Positions 58,921 to 64,000 of a DNA stretch of 64,000 bases are shown here, one piece after another. The position numbers were made by a program, and so were the translations under genes. A model generated the notes under the pieces. It was not told where the DNA came from. It saw nothing but the letters and a program-made list of their open reading frames with translations, and did not search any database. This DNA is from CBDCKN01 sp965219035. Its GTDB lineage: Bacteria; Gemmatimonadota; Gemmatimonadetes; Longimicrobiales; Gaopeijiaceae. The stretch's first letter is position 1. Each line of letters opens with the position of its first letter. The stretch is taken from NCBI GenBank assembly GCA_965219035.1, contig CBDCMR010000003.1:1116001-1180000 (forward strand), written 5' to 3'.

Positions 58921-60474
58921 TCGGCCCTTGAGGCCATCCCTGAGCGGACCCCGGCCACCACGCCGTACCCGGTCGACCTGCAGATGGTGGCCCGCATCCG
59001 CGAGGAAGGGCTCCAGCGTTCCCAGCTCGCGAACACCTTCTCCTACCTGACCGACGTGCTGGGCGCACGTCTCACGAACTCCCGCGACATGGAGCGCGCG
59101 CAGGAGTGGGTCCTTGGCGAGATGGAGCGGATCGGGCTGGTCAACACGGTCTGCGAGCCGTTCATGGACTACGGGGTGAGCTGGGACAACGAGTACGTCT
59201 CCCTGCACCTCATGGAGCCGGACTACACGCCCATGGTCGGCTACCCGATCGCCCACACGCCGGGCACGGACGGGAAGCAGCGGCTCCAGGTCGTGATCGC
59301 CGACGTTCAGACGAGGCAGGACCTCGAGCGATACCGGGACCGGCTCCGCGGGATGGCGGTGCTCGGGACCCCTCCGCCCAGGATTGACCTGACGCGATTC
59401 GTGACGGGTACTCCTCGCCGGACGGACGAGGAGCTGCGAGCGCTCGAGGAGGAAGTGGTGCTGCCGGCGGCGGGCCCGGACCCCTACTTCTCTCGCCTGT
59501 ATCCGTATCCGCCGCGGAACCCGGACGTGCTCACGGCCGAGGAGCGGCTGGCCTTCTTCGTGGCCGAGGATGTCGCCGTGGTCCTGGAGTCCCGGAGCGG
59601 CTGGCCGGGAGCGGTTCGGGGCTTCGCCCGTCCGGGTGCCAGGGTCGACCTCTGGGCGCGGGAGGTGACGCTCTCCTCCGTGCCCAACGTCGCCGTGACG
59701 CCTGAGCACTACAACCGGATGTACCGCATCCTCAAACGAGACATCCCAGTTACCATCGAAGTCGAGGTCCGGAACCGTCACGGTGACGCGGTGAGGCAGG
59801 CGAACAATGTGCTGGGCGAGATCCCCGGTACCGACCTCGCGGACGAGATCGTGATGCTGGGCGCGCACTTCGACACCTGGCACGCCAGCCCCAACGCCAG
59901 CGACAACACGTCGGGCGTTGCGGTGATGCTCGAGGCCGTGCGCATCCTCCGGGCCGTGGGCGCCGTGCCGAGGCGCACGGTTCGCGTCGCCCTGTGGTCG
60001 GGCGAGGAGCAGGGCCTCTACGGCTCGCGCGCGTACGTGAAGAAGCACTTCGGCGATCCCGATAACCCCTCGGTGGGCGTCACTCCCGAGTATGAGAAGT
60101 TCTCCGTGTACTTCAACCAGGACTACGGGCCCGGGCAGTACCGCGGGATCTTTCTACAGGGGAACGAGCACGTCCGCCAGACGTTCGCGTCGTGGATGGA
60201 GCCGCTCAGGGATATGGGGATGAGGACCATCTCGGTACAGAGTAGGGGTAGCACCGACCACGTGCCGTTCGATGCTGTCGGCCTTCCGGGGTTCCAGTTC
60301 CTACAAGCCCGAGTGGGCGGCACCGGTGGTCACACCAACCTGGACTTCTTCGACACCATCCCCATCGAGGACCTGATGAAGAACGCCGTCATCATGGCCA
60401 CGTTCGTGTACCACGCGGCCATGAGGGACGGGCGGATTCCACGGAAGGGGAGGGCCGGCGGGAGTAAAAAGTAG
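58798..60474 (+). CDS. M28 family metallopeptidase, exported
   Basis: The 558 residues start with an R-R-rich hydrophobic signal (TTRRGLVSAGLLGVSLVIAP). A protease-associated-like insert (about 150-330) precedes the catalytic zinc domain. Ligands are in MLGAHFDTWH (His), NASDNTSGVAVML (bridging Asp), WSGEEQGLYGS (catalytic Glu and zinc Glu), FNQDYGPG (Asp) and GGHTNLDFFD (His). All five zinc ligands are present. It should be a periplasmic aminopeptidase or carboxypeptidase of the Q type. It follows the SDR gene by 48 bases in the same direction. Confidence 0.88.
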   Translation: MNPSYSTTQLALARRTTRRGLVSAGLLGVSLVIAPQAEPQSSALEAIPERTPATTPYPVDLQMVARIREEGLQRSQLANTFSYLTDVLGARLTNSRDMERAQEWVLGEMERIGLVNTVCEPFMDYGVSWDNEYVSLHLMEPDYTPMVGYPIAHTPGTDGKQRLQVVIADVQTRQDLERYRDRLRGMAVLGTPPPRIDLTRFVTGTPRRTDEELRALEEEVVLPAAGPDPYFSRLYPYPPRNPDVLTAEERLAFFVAEDVAVVLESRSGWPGAVRGFARPGARVDLWAREVTLSSVPNVAVTPEHYNRMYRILKRDIPVTIEVEVRNRHGDAVRQANNVLGEIPGTDLADEIVMLGAHFDTWHASPNASDNTSGVAVMLEAVRILRAVGAVPRRTVRVALWSGEEQGLYGSRAYVKKHFGDPDNPSVGVTPEYEKFSVYFNQDYGPGQYRGIFLQGNEHVRQTFASWMEPLRDMGMRTISVQSRGSTDHVPFDAVGLPGFQFLQARVGGTGGHTNLDFFDTIPIEDLMKNAVIMATFVYHAAMRDGRIPRKGRAGGSKK

Positions 60475-60544
60475 CGCCGACGCTCCGCACTCTCCTGCTC
60501 GACAACGTAGGCCCTGCCTGCCCGATCTCCGCACCAAACGACCG

Positions 60545-60896
60545 GGCCAACTCTACGTAGCCCGGCGCGAGCGTGCGCTCGCCAACGCCAACCGTCTCCA
60601 GGACATCCTTCTTGAGAAGACCAGGGTCGGCCGGTCGGGGAACGAGATCCTTGTCTCCGTCCTGAGCGTCATGCGCTCCGAGGGTCTGGACGGGACCATG
60701 TACACGCACCCCATCGGCGACCACGGTCACGGTGCCGGTCCCCTCATCGGCCTGTGGGAGTACCAGAGCGGCGTGCCGGTCGCGGTGACCCGTTCGTGAT
60801 TCCGCGCATGTGGTTCTCCACCGAGCTCCAGGTTACGACTCGGGTGCCCGAGTGGGACGGCCAGCGGGCGCGCATGGCCCTGGAAGAGGAGGCCCC
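60545..60896 (+). pseudogene. C-terminal remnant of an M24 (Xaa-Pro-type) peptidase
   Basis: Readable blocks are ALANANRLQDILLEKTRVGR, then MYTHPIGDHGHGAGPLIGLW (metal-ligand His region). One frame over come GRGDPFVIPRMWFSTELQVT and VPEWDGQRARMALEEEA (metal Glu). The shift falls near 60778; adding one G restores G-V-P-G-R-G-D. The first 200 or more residues are absent and the remnant ends at a CTAG (60896-60899). Confidence 0.7.
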
Positions 60897-61108
60897 TAGT
60901 CGTCGTCCTCGACCCGAACCTCATCGCACCGGCAGCGGCCGCACCAGCATCCGCAGTGGCGACAGCCGCAGCGCCAACGGCCTCGACAGAAGAAGAACCA
61001 CCAGAGGGCGAGGCCGATGAGGAGCAGTTGTAGGCCCCCGCCTCTTGCCATCCCCTGCCAGAAAGCGACGAGAACGTTGAAATACAGGGCTAGCGCATCG
61101 GCGATCAT
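60896..61108 (-). CDS. Cys-rich membrane microprotein
   Basis: The 70 residues consist of a membrane region (LALYFNVLVAFWQGMA and LQLLLIGLALWWFFF) followed by a tail packed with cysteines, CRGRWRCGCRHCGCWCGRCR, then C-DEV and an acidic end. Eight Cys fall within 21 residues in C-x-C and C-x-x-C spacing. The ATG follows a GGAGG site. Its stop TAG lies in a CTAG that also ends the M24 remnant. A membrane-tethered metal- or thiol-binding role is plausible, but no known family is recognised. Confidence 0.6.
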   Translation of the reverse strand: MIADALALYFNVLVAFWQGMARGGGLQLLLIGLALWWFFFCRGRWRCGCRHCGCWCGRCRCDEVRVEDDD

Positions 61109-61262
61109 GCATCATCCTCCAGAGGCCGTTCGAACACAGTCAGCTGCTCATCCTTAGACGACAGACGGGCCTGGAAGGTTGCGACCGCCGGGGGGCTTGC
61201 TCGGTTCATCGGGCCGGATGGGACGCTGCGACGGGAGTGAAGTTCACGACAGTCCGACAGCG

Positions 61263-61493
61263 TCAGGGGCCGTCGTCACCTTCCGCCGACGGCTTCGACG
61301 ACCACTTGTATACCTTGTACGCCCCGTACCCGACAGCTCCGACCGCCAGAACCGCCGGAATCCATCTCAGAATGTTCAGGACGATGGCTCCGGCGATCAC
61401 GACCGCGCCGCCCTGCAGCCAGCCTACGAGCTGCCCCCGATGTCGGGCGCGGGTGACATCCTTCTCGGTATACACCCTTGCGGGCAGGCTCAT
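61263..61493 (-). CDS. Small membrane protein
   Basis: The 76 residues (SLPARVYTEKDVTRARHRGQ then LVGWLQGGAVVIAGAIVLNI) have one or two membrane helices and a charged end. The ATG overlaps the TGA of a short upstream frame (61491-61599) that encodes a lone helix ITSLVVIVTMVGSYVPARRG, probably the end of a lost membrane gene once coupled to it. Function is unknown. Confidence 0.5.
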   Translation of the reverse strand: MSLPARVYTEKDVTRARHRGQLVGWLQGGAVVIAGAIVLNILRWIPAVLAVGAVGYGAYKVYKWSSKPSAEGDDGP

Positions 61494-61697
61494 CTCGACC
61501 TTCGGATCGGTTGGTACTCGCCGCGGCGCGCCGGAACGTAGCTGCCGACCATCGTGACGATCACGACCAGACTCGTGATACCCAAAAAGTACGACTGGGT
61601 CCCGGCCGTCGACGTTCACCATGACGCGAGGTGAACACTCACCCGTCCGGATTCGTAGTAGAGGTGATCATCGCCACATTTCTCTCTCGGACCCGCA

Positions 61698-62729
61698 ATG
61701 TACACGACTTGCATGTTCTGCAACCGCCCACTCGGTGTGAACCAGGTGGTCGAGCACTTCCCCGTGGGTCGTCGGTTGGCCTTCGACGCGGAGCTGGGCC
61801 GTCTCTGGGTCGTCTGCCGAAAGTGCGAGCGCTGGAACCTCTCCCCGCTCGAGGAGCGGTGGGAGGCGGTGGAGATGTGCGAGCGGCTGTTCAGGGACAC
61901 TCGGATTCGCGTGTCGACGGAGAACGTGGGCCTGGCGAAGCACCCGGAGGGTATCGAGCTCGTACGGATCGGACGGCCCATGAGGCCGGAGTTCGCGGCG
62001 TGGCGCTACGGAGACCAGTTCGGCCGCCGTCGCAAGCGTGCGCTGCTCTACGGCACGGGTGGTGCCGTCGTGATCGGCGTCGTCGTCGTCGGTGGCGCGA
62101 TAACCGGCGTGATCGGCGGCGCACTGCTGGCCCAGAGCGGCAACTTCTGGAACCTGTGGATGAACGGGCGCACGCGGGCCAAGCTCCGCACCGACGACGG
62201 GCGGGTCATCAGGCTGAACAACATCGACCTTCTCGGTACACGCCTCCGCCCGGCCGACGAAAGGCACGGCTTCCGCCTAGAGGTACGCAAAGGCAAGAAA
62301 AAGAACCGCTTCGAGGGGGCCGAGGCAGAGCGTCTCATCGGCCAGATCGTCCCGAAGATGAACCGCATGGGCGGTAAGAAGCAGACGGTCCAGGCTGCGG
62401 TTTCCGAGATCGAGCACCACGGTCACCCCGACGACTTCCTCTCCGACATCGTCACAGGAGACCGCTTCAAGGACAAGAAGGGCGTTCCCGGATACGTGAA
62501 CAAGATGCCCGCGCCCACGAAGCTCGCCCTTGAGATGGCCCTCCACGAGGAACAGGAGCGGCGCGCGCTCGAGGGTGAGCTGTGGCGTCTGGAGCGGGCA
62601 TGGGAAGAAGCCGAAGAGATCGCGGCGATCTCGGACAGCCTCCTGCTCCCCACCGGGACGGGTGACTTCATCGAGAAGCACCGGGTGGACAGCGCGCCCG
62701 AAGAGCCTACCGCGACAGACGGGCCCTGA
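61698..62729 (+). CDS. Zinc-ribbon membrane protein of unknown function
   Basis: The start is a zinc ribbon: YTTCMFCNRPLG and VVCRKCERWN give two C-x-x-C knuckles about 32 residues apart. A membrane segment follows near 115-145 (LLYGTGGAVVIGVVVVGGAI), then a basic, charged C-terminal domain (about 155-343) with EEQERRALEGELWRLERAWE as a likely coiled coil. Layout suggests a membrane-bound sensor or adapter. It is convergent with the TPR gene and overlaps it by 23 bases at the 3' ends. Confidence 0.6.
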   Translation: MYTTCMFCNRPLGVNQVVEHFPVGRRLAFDAELGRLWVVCRKCERWNLSPLEERWEAVEMCERLFRDTRIRVSTENVGLAKHPEGIELVRIGRPMRPEFAAWRYGDQFGRRRKRALLYGTGGAVVIGVVVVGGAITGVIGGALLAQSGNFWNLWMNGRTRAKLRTDDGRVIRLNNIDLLGTRLRPADERHGFRLEVRKGKKKNRFEGAEAERLIGQIVPKMNRMGGKKQTVQAAVSEIEHHGHPDDFLSDIVTGDRFKDKKGVPGYVNKMPAPTKLALEMALHEEQERRALEGELWRLERAWEEAEEIAAISDSLLLPTGTGDFIEKHRVDSAPEEPTATDGP

Positions 62730-63963
62730 TCGCCTCCGACTTGAAGGGGCCGATCTCCGTTTCCGCGGTCAACGCTCTCGACAAGAGCTCCCTTCCCCGG
62801 TCGGCGTGCCCCGCATCCAACGCGACGAGCCCGGAAAGGTAGTCCACGTCGGGCTCTGGCCGGACCCAGGTCTGCGCGGCCTCGATCCACATCCACGCGT
62901 CCCCCATCCGGCCCAGGCGGCTGAGGACCCAGCCGAGGACCGCGTATGTCTCGGAGGTGGGGCGGATCGCCAGATCCCGTCTCGCGTATCGAAGGGCCTG
63001 GTCCAGAGTCTCGTCTTCTCGAGCGAGGACCAAGGCCAAGGAGCGTAGGTGAAGTCTCTCCGTCGACGCATCCGCCTGCGCGGCGGCGAGAAACCGCTGT
63101 CGGTATCTCAGAGCTCTTTCGCTCCAGCCGGCGCCCTCCGCCATCTCGATCAGGCGCACGTAGAGGTCCAGGTGTGCTCCATTCTCCAGGGCTCTGAGAA
63201 GGAGGGCCTCCGCCGCCCGCGGGTCCCGATCCGAGCCCAGCGCCACCTGGGCCAGCCCCTCGATCGCGGGCGGTTGGGCATATGATCGCGCCACCGCCAG
63301 GGCGGCTTCCATGCCGTCTCGAGCACCCGCCACGTCGCCGAGTCGATCCTGCAGCCGGACGGCGCGCATCTGGTAGGCGAAGGAGTCACGGTTGAAAGGA
63401 AGACTGAGCAGGTCGCGGGCCCACTCGTACCGCCCCGTCGCGAGATAGGCGTCGAAGAGGCGAAGCCGCGCACCCGCGTCGTCGGGGCCACCGACCTGGA
63501 CCGAGCGCTCGGCGGCCTGGACCGCGCCGGAGAAGTCATGCCGGGACAGCCTCGCCGAGGCCACGGTCGCCCACAGGCTCGACGACGCCGGGTACCGATC
63601 CGTGAGTGTCTCCAGATGCTTCTCCGCACGTGCCAGATCGGCCTCCCTCGCGTAGGTCTGGAAGCGGAGGAGGCTCGCGGATACGAGGCGCCGGACGGCG
63701 AGCACGTCCTCTGGCCCCCGCTCCTCGAGCCTCCTCCCAAAGAAGTCCAGATCGTCGCTCATCGTCAGCCGATCGGGCATGTCACTCGAGAGGGCTTGGG
63801 CCAGGACCTCGGGGGTCACCGACCGATCGGACTCCGCCGACGGATTTCGTAGCATGGAGGACAGCCACACCGCCGCCCCGATCACGAGTGTGGCGCCGGT
63901 CAGCCACGCGTGACCCGCGGTCCGCCTCCCGAGCACCTTGCCACCGCTTGATGAGATTTTCAT
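62707..63963 (-). CDS. TPR-repeat protein with N-terminal membrane anchor
   Basis: The 418 residues have an anchor near 20-40 (GHAWLTGATLVIGAAVWLSS). At least eight TPR-like helix pairs follow, for example YAREADLARAEKHLETLTDR, ASARLSRHDFSGAVQAAERS and AYLATGRYEWARDLL. The C-terminal repeats include LGWVLSRLGRMGDAWMWIEA. Such proteins scaffold envelope complexes. It shares its last 23 bases with the convergent zinc-ribbon gene. No partner is evident. Confidence 0.7.
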   Translation of the reverse strand: MKISSSGGKVLGRRTAGHAWLTGATLVIGAAVWLSSMLRNPSAESDRSVTPEVLAQALSSDMPDRLTMSDDLDFFGRRLEERGPEDVLAVRRLVSASLLRFQTYAREADLARAEKHLETLTDRYPASSSLWATVASARLSRHDFSGAVQAAERSVQVGGPDDAGARLRLFDAYLATGRYEWARDLLSLPFNRDSFAYQMRAVRLQDRLGDVAGARDGMEAALAVARSYAQPPAIEGLAQVALGSDRDPRAAEALLLRALENGAHLDLYVRLIEMAEGAGWSERALRYRQRFLAAAQADASTERLHLRSLALVLAREDETLDQALRYARRDLAIRPTSETYAVLGWVLSRLGRMGDAWMWIEAAQTWVRPEPDVDYLSGLVALDAGHADRGRELLSRALTAETEIGPFKSEAIRARLSR

Positions 63964-64000
63964 GAATCCAGCCCCTCGATCAGAAGGATATGCTCGCGGG

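Noticed and set aside
1..64000. TAG recoded as an amino acid (because of in-frame TAGs in the phosphatase-type and small membrane genes).
   Set aside because: Several intact genes end at TAG with the next gene close behind, so TAG works as a normal stop.
1..64000. CRISPR arrays, rRNA, tRNA genes, riboswitches and replication origins.
   Set aside because: None was seen on either strand by eye; short RNA genes could be missed without a covariance search.

Overview
The window looks like chromosomal DNA of a high-GC, Gram-negative, aerobic heterotroph. The best guess from gene content is Gemmatimonadota or a close relative. The supporting signs are a CBM9/DUF5916 outer-membrane protein, a VPS10/BNR-repeat protein with serial S9 peptidases, two D-aminoacylase-type amidohydrolases, a DUF1592/DUF1552/ankyrin cluster, a PQQ dehydrogenase and many Tat or lipoprotein signals. 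This is inference from family content. There is no rRNA or other taxonomic marker.

Layout. 1-6.1 kb: the start of a barrel-like outer-membrane protein (minus), then a plus-strand run of four prepilin-like minor pilins, a YbjN protein, a DUF4956 membrane protein and a secreted CotH-like protein, closed by a 168-bp palindromic MITE. 6.3-12.7 kb (minus): a small HTH protein, a wrecked aminotransferase coupled to an RraA-family gene, a MATE-like membrane protein, an IS3-family element and an MFS exporter. 12.8-23.4 kb: several broken genes (TIM-barrel isomerase, class II glutaminase, TPP decarboxylase alpha subunit, PP2C phosphatase, acyl-CoA dehydrogenase) between intact genes (CBM9/DUF5916 protein, amidohydrolase, decarboxylase beta subunit, Tat aldo/keto reductase, beta-lactamase-fold hydrolase). 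23.5-32 kb: the pantothenate operon DUF2520-panB-panC, a DUF4382 lipoprotein, a MarR-DinB operon with a visible promoter, secreted proteins, an HpcH-type aldolase and a Tat epimerase. 32.4-42.2 kb (plus): a co-directional catabolic cluster of VPS10/BNR protein, two S9 peptidases, a D-aminoacylase and an HpcH paralogue. 42.2-48.7 kb (minus): DUF1592-DUF1552-ankyrin-hypothetical. 49-55 kb (plus): an alkaline-phosphatase-type gene stopped by an in-frame TAG, a Tat metallophosphoesterase and a PQQ dehydrogenase. 55.2-57 kb (minus): a type III polyketide synthase and an ICMT-type methyltransferase with a second MITE between them. 57-64 kb: a truncated membrane gene, an exported SDR and an M28 peptidase with similar leaders, an M24 fragment, a Cys-rich membrane microprotein, a zinc-ribbon membrane protein and a TPR protein.

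Two themes stand out. First, a family of palindromic 168-bp elements begins and ends in CTAG and sits so that its terminal TAG is the stop codon of the neighbouring gene, in both full copies and apparently in remnants. This fits an IS630/Tc1-type MITE with a TA/CTAG target. Second, about ten genes are visibly decayed. Several keep both ends but have lost the middle, others have homopolymer frameshifts or nonsense codons. That suggests ongoing gene loss, as in host-associated or streamlining lineages, unless some frameshifts are sequence errors. The intact genes describe a peptide and amino-acid scavenger with a heavily exported hydrolase set.
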